A stretch of 64,000 nt of DNA. It comes from Vespula vulgaris (taxonomy: Eukaryota; Arthropoda; Insecta; Hymenoptera; Vespidae). This document shows, in pieces, positions 11,806 to 25,700 of this stretch (the stretch's first letter is position 1; every line of letters starts with the position of its first letter). The translations under genes and the position numbers were made by a program. Location: positions 2,256,386-2,320,385 of the forward strand of contig NC_066610.1 of assembly GCF_905475345.1 (NCBI RefSeq), in the 5' to 3' direction. The notes beneath the pieces are model-generated. The model did no database searches. It had not been told where the DNA came from and saw only the letters and a program-made list of their open reading frames with translations.

Positions 11806-14800
11806 AATTCTACGATTTCCTACTTCCGCAATTTCTTCATGCGCGTGACTTGCATTACATCCAAACAAAAAATCAAACAAAACGAAAAGATGTAAAACAA
11901 GGGATCCCGTTATTCATTCACCATAATGAAATCATTTCTCGTTCGTTCGAAGAAACAAAAAGATAGAGATAGAGAACAGAGAAATTTATCTTCGTGTTTG
12001 TGTAAAATCGAATTTATAATGCACCTTTGCTCCGATCGTTTTGAATCGACCTTGAATACGGAACATTCGGCTGCAGTGCACACCAGTGTAAAGATACGAA
12101 CGCTGACGACGACGACGACGACGATGACGACGACGACGACGACGACGACGACGGCACGGACGAGCGTCGCGCCGACTCGGTAACGTGACTCGCCTCTGCG
12201 TTTGTTCTCTTTTTTACTCTTTTTTTTTTCCTTTTTTCTCGCAACACACTCAATGCAACGAAGGAATTCTTCTGGTCGTTCCGTAACGTAAAGATTTCGA
12301 GTTGACAAAAGAGGCACAGACGATCCTTCTTCTTTCCTTTTTTTTTCTTTCTTTTTTACCCTCCCCGTTCATCGGAATACAAAATTGCGATGATGAACGT
12401 TTTTATGTAGAAAAAAAAAAAAGAATTACGGACTTGGTTGTATGCAGATAGAAAGTCTCATTCATTGTTGAGGGTTCCTCTATTATTATACTTGCTTATA
12501 TATACATACATACATACATACATATATATATATATGTATACGTTCATTCCTTAGGTAGGTATCATAAGCTTACGAGAAGGCAGCTTGCTCATCGTAACCA
12601 ATGCTTATCAGTTCGAGCTCGAACCAAACGAGTAAGCGAGTAAGCGAGTAAGCGAGTAAGCGAGCAAGCAGGGATCGGTCGAAAGGCTTGGCCAATATGA
12701 ATGCATCGCATTACGCGTGCACTGACTTAAAGCCACAGCCGCAAGGTCGGCATTTCTGACGCGGGCATGACATCACGTAGGCGTACACGATGGAATATGT
12801 CGCGAATATGTCGCGCTTAGGTTATAATGTATGGACATGTAGTTTCAGGACAAATGTTTATTCCAACTCTCCTTTTACTATACCACGTACGTACTTACAT
12901 ATACACAGACACGCGTACGCATACACATATATATATGTATATATATGTATATTATATCGAAGCTTTTCTTTGATTCACTATGGAAAGATTCGTAAAGAAA
13001 GATCGAAATGTTATTGGAAAAAGAAAACAAAAATTTACTCGAGATATCGTTTATCGAATTCATTTATACGCGCATCAGTTTCCTCGATTTCGTTTAGATT
13101 TAATGGAACAACGAAAGAGAGACAGAGACAGACTTTTTTCCGACTTTTTACGTTTAGCGTGGATGCATTCTGTGCGCATGCGCGTATGTTTACACGCACG
13201 ATACTGTGCACCGCAGTAGACCACTTTGCCGCACCGCACCATACCGCATAACACCGCACCGTATCGTGTCGGTCTTGCTATAAAGAGCGGAACGCGTGAC
13301 GGCTAAATCCTTCGCGATCATTCGAGTTATTTAACACGGGCAGCCGGGCAGATGCAAGAGCGAGGAAAGAGCTAGAGTATTAACGTTGCCTTTAAAGCTC
13401 GATGACTGACGACCCCGTACTCTCCAAGACCTCTGACAGTATGAGAAAGATAAAGAGAGAAAGAGAGAGAGATGGAGAGGTTTACAACAAGTACGAAATT
13501 ACAAGGAATCTCTCTCCGAGTCGGCGCCCCCGATTTATAAGCATTTGTAAGAACGAGATCTACCAGGGAGTCTCTTCTTTCAGGATTTCCTTAAGAAAAT
13601 CGTACGAGTTCGTGACGATGATACTGATGATGCTGTTGTTGCTGTTACTGCTGATGTTGATGATGATGATTATGATGATCGCGTGATCTCTATCTCTATC
13701 TCTTTCTTTATATATATGTATATATCTCTATCTCTCTAAGAATTATTCCCAAGAAAGAGGAATGAAAATGATTATGACGTGGTGGTATAACCATCGCGAT
13801 TTAAAGATATTGAGGTACGCCATACGATTTCTTCTTCAGCCATTGTTCCATAACTTACATACATGTTGAGAATTCTGTTGATATCATATTTTTTATAGTT
13901 TAGTACGAGTTTTTCGATTCCGAATAGATTATCAAAGTTTTACGAGAGGATAATATATACCGTCTAATTAATATTAAATGATAAATGTCGTCGATCTTTT
14001 TAACGAATAGAATTCATTCCAATGAGAATGAAGATCCACTCGTTCTCATCCTTTCAAAATGACAAGCTGATATTTGTTCGTGTTAATTTCTAATGTGATT
14101 CTTTTTATCCGAACGAGGAACCAGAATCGGCGGAACTCTCTTACTTCTGTTATATTATCCGAAAGGTACACCACGTAAGATGTACAAGCCCAAGTAGTAG
14201 GGGTAGTGCACTGGCCCGTACAGCCCGAAATACACGGGACAAACGACTCTCTGAAACCGAGGAACGCATTCTGCGAGTGGCAGAAGAGAACCGTGAGGCT
14301 TCTCTTCTCTTTCGGCCGTTTGCTCTTCAACCGTGACTCTTCTTCTTCTTCTTCTTCTTCTTCTGCTGCTGCTGTTTTTTTTTCTTTTCTTTTTTTACTT
14401 TGATTTTCTTCTCCTTCTTCTTCTCCTTCTTCTTCATCATCATCATCATCATCATTTTCTTCTTCTTCTTCTTCTCCTCCTTATTCAGCCAGGCTCGTAG
14501 CCAAGAAGAGAGTATCGGTAGCAAGGATCTGACTATGACGTGTTCCACGTGCAAATATATACTCCAAGTTTTCTCATGATAGACGTTGGTTGGTTCATGC
14601 TGATCGATATCATCGCTAAGTCACCGAATGATGACGAAGCTAAGTAACTTATTATTCAAAGATCGTACTTGATCGTGATCGATAGAGAGGAAACATTGTT
14701 GGCACCGGGCAAAAGTATTTTTTTGTCTCCTCTCTTCTTCTTCTTCTTTTTTTTCTTCATAGAAAAATACGATCGCAGTTGATTTTAAGTTGTAAAAAGG

Positions 14801-16880
14801 TAGGGAAAGGTACAACCTTGTAACGATATCGACAAAGCTTACCAGTCGATGAACTTGAGAAGAGATATTAGACTCCGTCTGTGACTGACCGCTATCATTC
14901 GTAATTCATGGCAATTTCATGCACTGTGATTTTCATCCGTGGCTCATGTATCAAAGAAGATTATATTCTCATGAGAGTTTACTACCTTCGACCAACCTTC
15001 GGAAATCGGTCATCTTCGTTGTTAACCGATTGCTCCTCGAGGATCGTATAATATTATTTAAAAACCTATTCGTATTTGAATAATCCTACAATAAATTCAT
15101 AATAATATCTTAGTTAACTTTCTAATTACCTTTTTCATTACGTACGAAAATTTACAAGTACATTCCAAACGTTTATCGATCAACGACGATCTATATCAAT
15201 TTTTCCCAGTTTATAACAGAGAACAAAAAACAAAGTTCTTTCAATTTCTTAATCCAATTCGAAGCTTTTGGATAGTTAGCTAACCACATCGCTCGAGGTT
15301 TATATGGTTTATACGGTAATTAACGGAGTTTATATGGTTCGTCCTTCGAGTGGTTGTTTGACAAACGACGAGGGGTAGGATGACAAGGAGATGACGAAGA
15401 AGAAGAAGAAGAAGAAGAAGAAGTGGAAAAGGAGGAGGAGAAGGAAAAGGAGGAGGAAGAGGAGGAGGTGAGGGAGGACTAGGGTATCCTGATCCACAGG
15501 GTAGACCAGACGTACCACGGTACTTGGCATGCTTAGTGAATGGCCCCTTGATCCAGATTTTTGTAGGGTGATTTTTGCACACTCAGGGCCGCCTATATAT
15601 AGCACTCGCCACTCGGCATTGCATCGCTGGTTGCCGTCTCGACGACAGTGAACGGCCACGATTTCTTCTTTTTTTTTTCCTCTCTTCTGTTCTTCACCTC
15701 CTCCTCCCCCACCTCCTCCTCCTCCTCCTCCTCTTCCTCTTTTTCTTCTTCTACTTCTTCTACTTCTATAACACTTTCTTCCTTTTCCGCTACTTATTGT
15801 TTCCTTATACATACGTTAATACACTTTCTCTCCGCTAGATCGACACACTTCCATTTTCCCATAAATCAACCTCCCCTCCTTTGTCACCTTAGATCGGTTA
15901 TTCTATTTCAAGATAATAATTAATAGATCGAATTTTATCATCCCTGAATGGTATCAAGAATCGTTAATCGATTATAATCGAGATCTTTATCGAGTTCGAA
16001 ATCGAGAACGGTTACCACCTTGTCACCGATCGATACGCAATTTCCTCGTTATATTTATGTACATATATACTATACTGTACATACATATACATACATACAT
16101 ACATATATATATATATACACATCGTACTTACAAGTAGAAACACTTGAAAACGTAGAAGGGTATCGATTGGCGCCCGTACAAGACTAGTAGCACAGCGATA
16201 TTTCTTTTCTTTACCATCCAGTTCTTCTACCGTAGCTGATTAAGGGTGTATCAAGGACTTTGTGACCTCCTTGTTGTAGACGGCATCCGATATAGTGATG
16301 GCTCTTTTTTTATATCCGTTTTTTCTTTCTTTTTTCTTTTTTTTTTCTTCTTCTTCCACGACTTGTTCTCTCTCGTCTCCTTCTTCGATCTTTTTTCTTT
16401 CTTTCTTTTTATTTTTTATTAATAGAATTTATAGAATATTTTTTTAAAGATTAGGGATATGAGGTTGAAAAGAGGATGATGATATTCTTCGACGATCCAT
16501 TTCATGAAAGTTATTAATCGAGGACTATAACGATAGTCGTATTCGATGGATGTATATCTACTTTCTTTTTCTTTTTTCCTTTTTTCGATTCAATATATTC
16601 TCATTTATCTCGGGAATTGGTTACGGAAGGCTTGTTATACAAGACGAAAAGGACGATTTCTTTATTTTCTCTGTCTCTTCTTTTTTTTCTCGTTTCTTTT
16701 CTTTTCCTTTTCTTTGCGGGACTTTAAAGGCGACAGTTAAATTTATTTCGGCCAAGTAGAAAATACCGGTCCTAAACAGACACCGCCAGTGCCGCTTTAG
16801 TTATACCGCGTCTTGTGAGTGTCGAGTGAGTGCAAGAGAGAGAGAGATAGAGAGACAGACAGAGAGACAGACAGACAGAC

Positions 16881-16914
<34 letters not shown>

Positions 16915-18172
16915 GGAGGGAACAAAGCGACATTGTTATCGGACTCGCAATAAAACATTAGGCGAGTGTGTCAACCTGCAACACGTTCGCTGCTGCATGC
17001 ATTTCAAGAGTGGTATACATAGGTACATACATACATACATATATATTTGTTGAGTATATAACAGAGCTAAATTCTATCATAGCAATCTCCATCTATGGTT
17101 TTATGAGGCACAGGATCTGTCCGGTTCGGTACCACATCAGGCTATTTTCAACGATAATTAGTACCTACCTTCCGTTATGTTCGCCTTTCTAATCTCTCCT
17201 TCTTCGTTATCGAAATCACCGATTGGATCGAAGTTGTAAAACTACTTGGTTTATTAGCAACATACACGTCATAGACGGATGATGTAAAAGAAGTTTCTCT
17301 CTTTCTCTCGATAAGGGTACGACGACGTTTGACGACGTTCGAACGACGAAGAAGAAGGAGAAGGAGAAGAAAGTAAAAAGTAAAACGAAAAAAAGGGAGT
17401 GAAAAAAAGGTGGAAAAGGAGAAGAAGTAGGAGTAGGAGTAGGAGGTGAAGAAGAAGGAGGAGGAGGAGGAGGAGTATCGAAGTGGCCGATGCAAGTGCG
17501 AGCTGTGCAACTCGTCTCGAACGAGCTTCGTGTGGCTCGACTCTCGGACCTCGTCTCCAACGTCGGACGCTATTTTTTCTCGTCTGCTCTTTCAGATTGG
17601 CCGGCTCGGTGATACACACCCATACATATATATACACACATACATAAATAGATACATACATACATACATACGAACAGACCGTATCTCTCTTTCTCTCTCT
17701 CTCTCTTTTTCTGTTCTCAGAGTACCTACGTGGGTAGGTATGTCGAATGATTAGGGCACGTGCCCTTTTCTTTCTTTTTTTTTTTTTTTGTTGAAAAAGA
17801 AGGATTAAAGAAGATCAGAACATTTATAAAGTTTGACAAAGTTTCAATAAAAGCTTTTTATCGTTTGACGAGTTATTAGGCGATGATAGGAAAAGAAAGA
17901 AAGAGTGAGAGAGAATTACAGCAGCAACAGCAGGTGTTTATTCTTCCTCTCTCTCGTTCTTATGCAACTTCGTTTAAAACGTCGAAGGAGATAGAGGCGC
18001 CAGTTCGTTCAGTGGATAAGGTCGTTCTTGGACAGCCCGTGGCTCGAATCTTTTTCGACAGTATTTTTCTCTTTAAATCGACGAAGACGACGAAGACGAC
18101 GAAGACGATGAGAGGCTGTAAGTGGGCAGACACGTAGGCGACTTTCCTCGCGACTTCTTCGACGTCGTCGTA

Positions 18173-18229
<57 letters not shown>

Positions 18230-18469
18230 TTCTCTCTGCATGTCTCGGCTATCTATAAACCACGAGGACGAGCCGGTCGTACCTGCTAGCACTCGAATAC
18301 GTGAGTAAGAAAGAGACGGAGAAAGATAGAAAGAGAAAGAGAGAGAGAGAGAGAATCTTACGAGCTTATCTCCGTTGGCGTGTTGCGTCCAGAAAAATGA
18401 AAGTCTTCTCGTCGAGTCATTTTTTTGTGTTCTTCTTTTTTCTTTTTTCTTTTTTTTTCTTTTCTCTGT

Positions 18470-18535
<66 letters not shown>

Positions 18536-18998
18536 ATGTTTAATCTTTCACAGAATGTTCGGTCGATGCACCGCATCATCGTCATCGTCGTCGTCTTCGT
18601 CGTCTTCGTCGTCTTCGTCGTCTTCGTCGTCTTCGTCGTCTTCGTACAAGTCCAGTCATCGTCATCGAAGATATTATACTCCTACACGCTTGCGTTTCTA
18701 CTCGGCGATCATTCATCTCGTCATTTCAAGATGATTTCCCTCCTGGCATGAATATTTATAGACAACATTTATCTCCTTCGATAAAATTTATCTTTTGACC
18801 CAAGTAAACTTGTTCGTCTGCCAGAAACAAATATAAGCATCTGCCTCCCCATTCCCCCTCGGCCCACCCCACAACCCTCCCCATTCTAAGCTGCGCGAAG
18901 GAAGATCTTTTCTTTTTTTCTTTCTTTTTCTTTTTTTGTTTTAGTCCTATAAATTATTATTGTTACTTAAGCGAACGAAGATTTTCGAGGGCAGTTAA

Positions 18999-19051
<53 letters not shown>

Positions 19052-19387
19052 GTTAAATTCGGATAAATATCGATTTTGAATAATATTATAAATTGATATA
19101 TGTTTATAATGTGTGTATATGTATGTGCTAAAGGTACGTAGATACATATATATGTATATATTATGTATAATGTATATATGTGTCTAAGTATGCGCTCCAG
19201 CTGATTTTTTTTTTTTTTTTACACTCCGTACGTTCTCTGTGTGTTTACGTAAGGAACGTTTTGCGTCATGTCTCTCGCTACCATATAGATTGACCTTATA
19301 GATCTTCCACGAACATCTGTGCCGAGGTGAGCAAAAAAAAAAAAGAAAGAAAGAAAAAGAAAGAATGAAAGAATGGAAGAAAGAGAG

Positions 19388-19426
<39 letters not shown>

Positions 19427-19918
19427 AATTCGGTAGCTATCTTTAACTTTATCCCAGATTTTCAAGACATTTTATATTCGTTCTCTCTCTCTCCCTTTCT
19501 CTTTCTTTCTTTCTTTCTCTTTTCGTCTCGTTTATGATACAATTTTTGCAAGGGTTCGAAGGACCCATCTGAAATTCGAAACGAACGTACGAAGGAAACG
19601 GTGGTGGGTTTTAATACTCGTAAGCGGAAGTAACACGTGTTTCTACATTTCGTATCTTTCACTTCCTTTTTTTTTTCTTTTTTTTTTCATTCACATTTTC
19701 TTCTCCTCTTCGACGAAGAAATTATTTATCAGAACGAAATCGTAGAAAGTTGCTCATTTTCTTTTCGATAATTTTAAATCCGTTTGGATTTAAATATTCT
19801 AAGAGTATATTTTTTAATTTTCTAATTAATAGTCGACGAAACTGTAAAACTTTCCACGTATCGACGACGACGACAACGACGATGACGTTAGTGTATGTAT
19901 TTGTCTAAGAGAGAAAGA

Positions 19919-19970
<52 letters not shown>

Positions 19971-20788
19971 TTCTAACCGAAATAATATTCTCCGAGTTCT
20001 CCTGTTAGATTCTAACAAAGTTCATCGAACTCATGGTGTGAACATTCATAGCAGCCCCTCGGTCGTAGCAGCCCCTCTTTAAACCCGCTCGCACTATCTG
20101 AGAATAGTGCTTTGCTAGAAGAACGGCGAAACGTCTTCCTGGAATTCACAGTGAAACTCTTAGAAAGGACCTGAAGAATCCTGAACCCGAACTATCGCCA
20201 TATTACGCACACACACATATATATATTTTTTCAATTTGTTAATAATGTCCTTTACGTCAATAGTATATCGACGAACTAAATCGAGCCCGAACGAATCAAT
20301 TCCAAAAACGTTGTGATAACGAGTGAGTTGATAAGAGAAAGGATTATACTTTCGAACTTTAGTCATTCGTTCTTATTCATTTATTTTCTTTCTTTTTATT
20401 TTCTTTTCTTTACAAAAGACGACATATAAATATTTTCTCTCTCTTTCTCTTCCATTCACTCTCTTTTACGATTTTCTACGGCTGTTGCTTGGGGGTAAAC
20501 GTAAGGAGAAGAAAAAAAATAATGGAGAATAATAGAGTGAAAGAGAAAGAGAGCGAGAGACAGAAAGACAAAAAAAAAAGATAGAACGAGAGAGTCTGCA
20601 CGACTCGACTCAACTCGACTCGCATATTTGCGATACGGTGGCGTGTCGAGGCTCTCCTCTCATGCTCCTGAGTTGCTTAGAACCGAGTCCGCGCTTAGAA
20701 CGACTTAGCACGGGCGGTGCAACGACCTCGTGCAACGAGCCTCGCTGTCTCTCTCTTTCTCTCTCTCCTTCGTCTTTCTAGACGCTTA

Positions 20789-20833
<45 letters not shown>

Positions 20834-22162
20834 ATTCCTTTGGACTTGTAAGCGTCGCGACGCACCATCGGAGGATCTTATCGCGAAGTGAAAAGTTTGA
20901 CTTGTTTTTGAAAGCTTCTCTAATTCAACAGGGTTGAAATATTTACGAGATAGAGAAAGATAGAGAAATTTGAGTGGAAGAGAAAGAGAGAGAGAGAGAG
21001 AGAGAGAAGAATTTTTATCATCACTTTTTTTTACATCCACTTACCCCCTCCTATCACCAACGTCGACGTCGTGCTAAACAAATTCACGAACACGTGTCGT
21101 ACCATTTATTGTCAGCTTCGAACGATCAGTTTCTACCGTGATGCAGGCACGTTCTCGAAAACAATTACGTAACGTTTATCACACCCCCATTCTCTACCAT
21201 CTTCAATCCTCATCCCTCATCCCCATTCCCGGACTTAACTCTTATTCCTACTCGTATACATAATTATATTTATATAAGAAATAAGAAGAAGATTCAGTTT
21301 GAATAATATGTATTGTGAAATTCTAAATAAGTCACTTTAAACGCGAGAATCTTTATTTCTGGAAAGGAGAGCCCATCTTCGTACGATTTATTTTTACGTG
21401 GGAGAGGAAAGAAAAAGAAAAAGAGAGACTGAGAGAGAGAAAAAGAGAGAAAGAGAGAAAGAGAGAGACATGTGTTAGGGACTTGCTTTCCACATCTTTT
21501 TCTTCTTACTTTTTATCTTTCTTTTTCTTGTTTATTTTTTTCTCTCTTTCTCTTTCTTTTTTTTTGGCGGAAGAAGATGATGAAGAAGAAGAAGAAGAAG
21601 GTGTGAGACTGTAGTCGTCATTTTTAAAGGAGACGACGGCCTTGTCGCATCAGAGAGTGTCGGCCAAGCAGGCTCTTCCACTCTTTTTCCGTCTGCCACC
21701 TTCTCTCTCTCTCTTTCTCTTTCTCTCTTTCTCTTTTTTCTCTCTCTATTTATCTATCTATTTATCTAACTATTTTGTTCTTCTTGACTTCTTTCGTTTC
21801 TCTTTCGTCTTCCATCGTCGACCTGTATTCCTCACGAATATCATCCACCCATCCATCCATCATCCCCTTCCACACCAATTTTATTTTATTTTATTTTATT
21901 TTATTTTATTTTCGTTTGTTTGTTCGTTCGTTTCTCATCGACAAAAGTTGCGTTGTTAGTCACGTGCAAATCGAATCGTAAAAAGTCGACGACGAATAAT
22001 AGAAAAGCGTACACGTGTTCACGGTATTACATGGTAATCGGTATTCGTCGATCGTAAGAAGAACATGTGCGCTTAGTTTGATTTATCGAAATGAAACGCG
22101 AGATGCATATTCGAGATATAATACACGAATATCGATGATGAATAATATTCTTTAAATCGTAC

Positions 22163-22209
<47 letters not shown>

Positions 22210-22334
22210 AAAGGGAAGGGGTTAAAGATGAGAGCTAAGGAAGGAATCGTAGATAACGATTACGTTATAATTTAAATTTAAGAATTCGCGATTACGTTAT
22301 GCTTTAGTTTCGCTAATATTGCGTCACTAGAAAG

Positions 22335-22384
<50 letters not shown>

Positions 22385-22763
22385 CGCGTACTCTCTCAAA
22401 GGATGACGCGAGTTTTATATCTTCGTTTATATATAATGTATATATACGATACGTATAATCTTATATTCCATGTATCGTTCTAACGAAAAAGAACACGCGA
22501 TATAATCTTTTCTTCCTTTTATATATATTTATATTTCTTTTCTTTTTTTTTGCAATTTTTTTTCTTTTTTTTTTTTTCGTTTCCTATTCTCTCTGTTACA
22601 GAATGCACCTTTGGAAAGCAGATTCGAGAGTTGGGTTCTACCTGGTTCGCGGATTTGGGACCACCATTTGGGGTTATGTACTGCATCAAATGCGAATGCA
22701 TTCCGGTACGTATTAAAGTGGGTGTGCCACTGTGTATGCCACGATTCTTATGCTGCATACTAC

Positions 22764-22796
<33 letters not shown>

Positions 22797-25700
22797 GTAT
22801 GTATGTAGGTATGTATGAATGTATGAATGTATGTATATGAATATAGTAATATCGGTATGTACGTAAGAGCTATTTCGCGCGTGTACAAGCAACGCTATAT
22901 ATCCCTCGCTTACGTTTGCGTGCGTTTTTCTTCGTCCGTTCGACCTTTGACCCCTCTCATGTCTCGAGAGACTCGCCCTACGGACGAGGCCGGGTCCGTG
23001 CGTTCAACATTACATTTCTATGTAAGAGACCGACCCGACACAACTCTAAAGGAACACACAAGAAGGTCCAAGTGTATGTATATACGTATATACGCGTGTC
23101 TATATGCGTGTGCGTGTAGTATGTACATACGTGAACGTTAAACAGCCCGTATAGTACAGGCTCTTTCAAAAACATCCTCTTTGGTCCAGGATCGTTTAGA
23201 AATTGTCGATATTATAGATATCATTTTTAATTAGGTTAACTCGTTATAGTTTAATCTTATTGATAATATTATCAGTCAGTCATACTCAGTGTGTATATAT
23301 ATATATATATATTATATATTTTATCAAATCTTTTATCAACGATCGATATCGTACGTTCTTCTCCGTTTAAAAGTTGATTCTTATCTTAACTGAAAGAAGA
23401 AAAGAAAGAAAGAAAAAAAAGAAAGAAAGAAAGGAAGGAAAAAAAGAAAAAGAAAAAGGGAAAAGTCCGTAGATATATCCAGATGCCGTAAACATAAGAG
23501 ACGACGATATCTCGAATCTGGGTGACGTGACCTACGGAGAAGTTGACGTGCTTTCTAATCCCATTCCTGGTCCCGAGACAGACTGGCGTCCGCAAGCGTT
23601 TCTGTTTAACGTATACGCCGATCTTTGGTTTAACACATATACATACGTAGTTAACATGCATATGTAAGATATCTATGTATTTATGTATATGAGAAACCGC
23701 GTGTGAGAAAACGTTTTAGAAGCGCGTTTATAATCCTCTTCGGTCATCGTTTCACCTTCTATGGTTTCCTTTTTTCAAAACAAAAAAAATATATACACAC
23801 ACGCACACGCACGCACATATATATATATATATATATGCATAATATAGGTATATATTTTTCGGAATCGGCATTAACCCGCTTTCGATGAAACTGTCGTTCG
23901 AATTTTCGCTTACTTGAGATATGTAATGATATTCATTTACATTCCGAACGTTTGCCGACGACAGCAGACCGTTTTGCGTTCCATATACGGTGAGACAATA
24001 GCGTCATCATCAGTGTTTCGTCTACACACCAAAGAGTATTTCTACCCACGTATTCTCTCTCTCTCTCTCGTCGTTCGGAATTTCATTACTGACTTGAAAA
24101 GTACCTGCTGTTGTCGTAGTTTAAACGTTACCACCAACTAAAGACAGGAACAAACGATAGAGAGAAAAAAAGAGAGAGAGAGTATGGTTGAGAGAGGGAA
24201 GGACCACGGTTAAAAGGCACTAAATAATCAGTAAATGCTAATGAAATGCTACCTGATGAGCCTACAGAGTAGAAAAAAGTAATTGTACGGGCGCACGAGC
24301 CTACCCTTGAGAATCCGACTTTATTTTTTAACACTGGCCAATTATTCTTTTCATAGGGATTAACTTAACATAAATATAATTTTACTCATTTCTACGTCGC
24401 TCTTTTTATTGTGATAATAATAATAGTAATAGTAGTAGTAGTAGTATTTTCTTTCTTTTCAATTTTTTTCCAAACGATCATCGATTTATATTATTGGTAC
24501 GTGTTGAAACAAACGAGGACGCGAGCGTTCTGTCGTTTACGACGACACTCGAAAGATATCTCGAAAGAAGGATTTAATCCGCACCCACACCCACACGTGT
24601 ACACACAAACACACACACACATATATATATATACATACATAAACGCGCGCGCCCAAGTTACTTTCGAGAAAGTCGAGCGAGCGAGCAGCTCTCGATGCAA
24701 GCCCAGATATGAAAATCTGCCCACGGCAGAATATCCTCCTGTTAGTATATCGGCAGCCTATTAAAATACTCGTCTCCATTATACTCAGAGAGGACTCCGA
24801 CTTTATCCCTCCTCTTCCTCCTCCTACGCAATATATCCTCCTCCTCTTTCGATTTTACTCCTTTCATTCATTCTCCAGACCACGCCGGAGTTTATTGAAA
24901 ATAATAACAACGAACAAACAACAATCACACCGATTACGAACGGAAATGTAGATTAATAACGAAGGATTATAGATAAGAGAATATTTGTACTTTGTTTGCT
25001 TGTGTGCGTGTGAATATACGCGCGTATGTGTGTGTGTATACCGATCGTTCATCAACGTCGTCGTCATCGTCGTCGTCGTCATCGTCGTCGTGGTTATCAT
25101 TCAAAAAAAAAAAAACAAAAAAAAGAAAGAAAGAGAGAATGAAAAAAGAAAGAAAGAAAGAAAGAAAAAGAAGATGAAAACACGTTTGCGTTAATGAAAG
25201 CATCAGTAATTAGAAATAATGAAACATTTAACACGCTATACTTTAGCAAGAGCAGTACTATTGGCATTGCGGTACGTCGGAAGCCGACAGTACAGGTATA
25301 TATATATAGCAGCTACCGTATGGTAATGCGACCAGTCAATAAAGTTATCTATCAGTTACGTACACACATATACAGACGTATATAACCACTCTTTGGAGTC
25401 GATTCTCAAGCGCCTACTTGAATAATCTTAGTGTTTAGTATCTTAATCGTCCTTTCCGTTCTCATTAAACATCTAGAAACTCTATAATCTTGAAAGATAA
25501 TTTCTTTGGTAAACATATCATTCGATTATATCAACTATAACATAATATTTCGAGGTTTGCGATTAAAAAAAAAAAAAGAAAAAAGTAAAAAGAAAAGGAT
25601 GCGTCTGATTCGATTTTCACTCTCTCTCTCTCTCTCTCTCTTTCTTTCTTTATCTCTCATGCGCGTACACGTGTATGCGTTTGCATAAATTTGATCGACC

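Larger units (their letters stand above)
2373..12589 (+). other. sog intron 1, first part
   Basis: No coding exon could be supported. Microsatellites occur about every 300-600 bp: CTAT/CT 2380-2432, CT 2776-2834, CTAT-CTGT-CT 2995-3160, AAT 4039-4077, GA 4317-4361, TACC 4565-4642, GA 4833-4879, TCGTCC 5321-5376, CAT 6028-6067, TTTCTC 7589-7640, CT 9280-9320, GT 10265-10295, TCGA/TTCG ~11203-11283, TA 11765-11800 and ACG 12105-12153. The most unique-looking stretches are ~4090-4260, ~4660-4830 and ~6900-7140. The first two carry embryonic-enhancer-like motifs and are listed separately. Confidence 0.7.
12590..13400 (+). promoter_or_regulatory. GC-rich island in sog intron 1, possible internal promoter
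   Basis: This stretch is mostly unique and GC-richer than its surroundings. It holds, in order, a 14-bp palindrome (12611), an octamer array (12631), a CRE-like TGACATCA near 12769-12776, a perfect NRF1 match (13173-13184), a cluster of ACCGCA sites (13210-13258), and a TATAAAG at about 13280. The clustering suggests an alternative sog promoter or a strong enhancer. No first exon with a clear start and donor could be assigned, so the promoter reading is inference. Confidence 0.35.
13401..22601 (+). other. sog intron 1, remainder
   Basis: No exon is supported. Arrays include AAG/AGG 15390-15470, GA/GACA 16829-16920, CT 18175-18238, CT 18472-18533, a 9-bp TCGTCGTCT array ~18584-18646, TA 18999-19049, AAAG 19386-19429, GA 19912-19967, CT 20791-20830, GA 22165-22206 and TA 22337-22381. 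More unique patches lie at about 14060-14330, 14840-15310, 15480-15660, 17090-17260, 20000-20170 and 20590-20760. The acceptor side ends in a pyrimidine tract before exon 2. Confidence 0.7.

Noticed and set aside
12014..12317. Poly-Ser and poly-Val frames opposite an ACG array
   Set aside because: Composition comes wholly from the trinucleotide repeat; overlapping frames on both strands are equally open.
23450..23470. Dorsal/NF-kB-like GGGAAAAGTCC in intron 2
   Set aside because: It sits at the end of a purine-rich tract where such a sequence is expected by chance, and the core is one base longer than the usual site.
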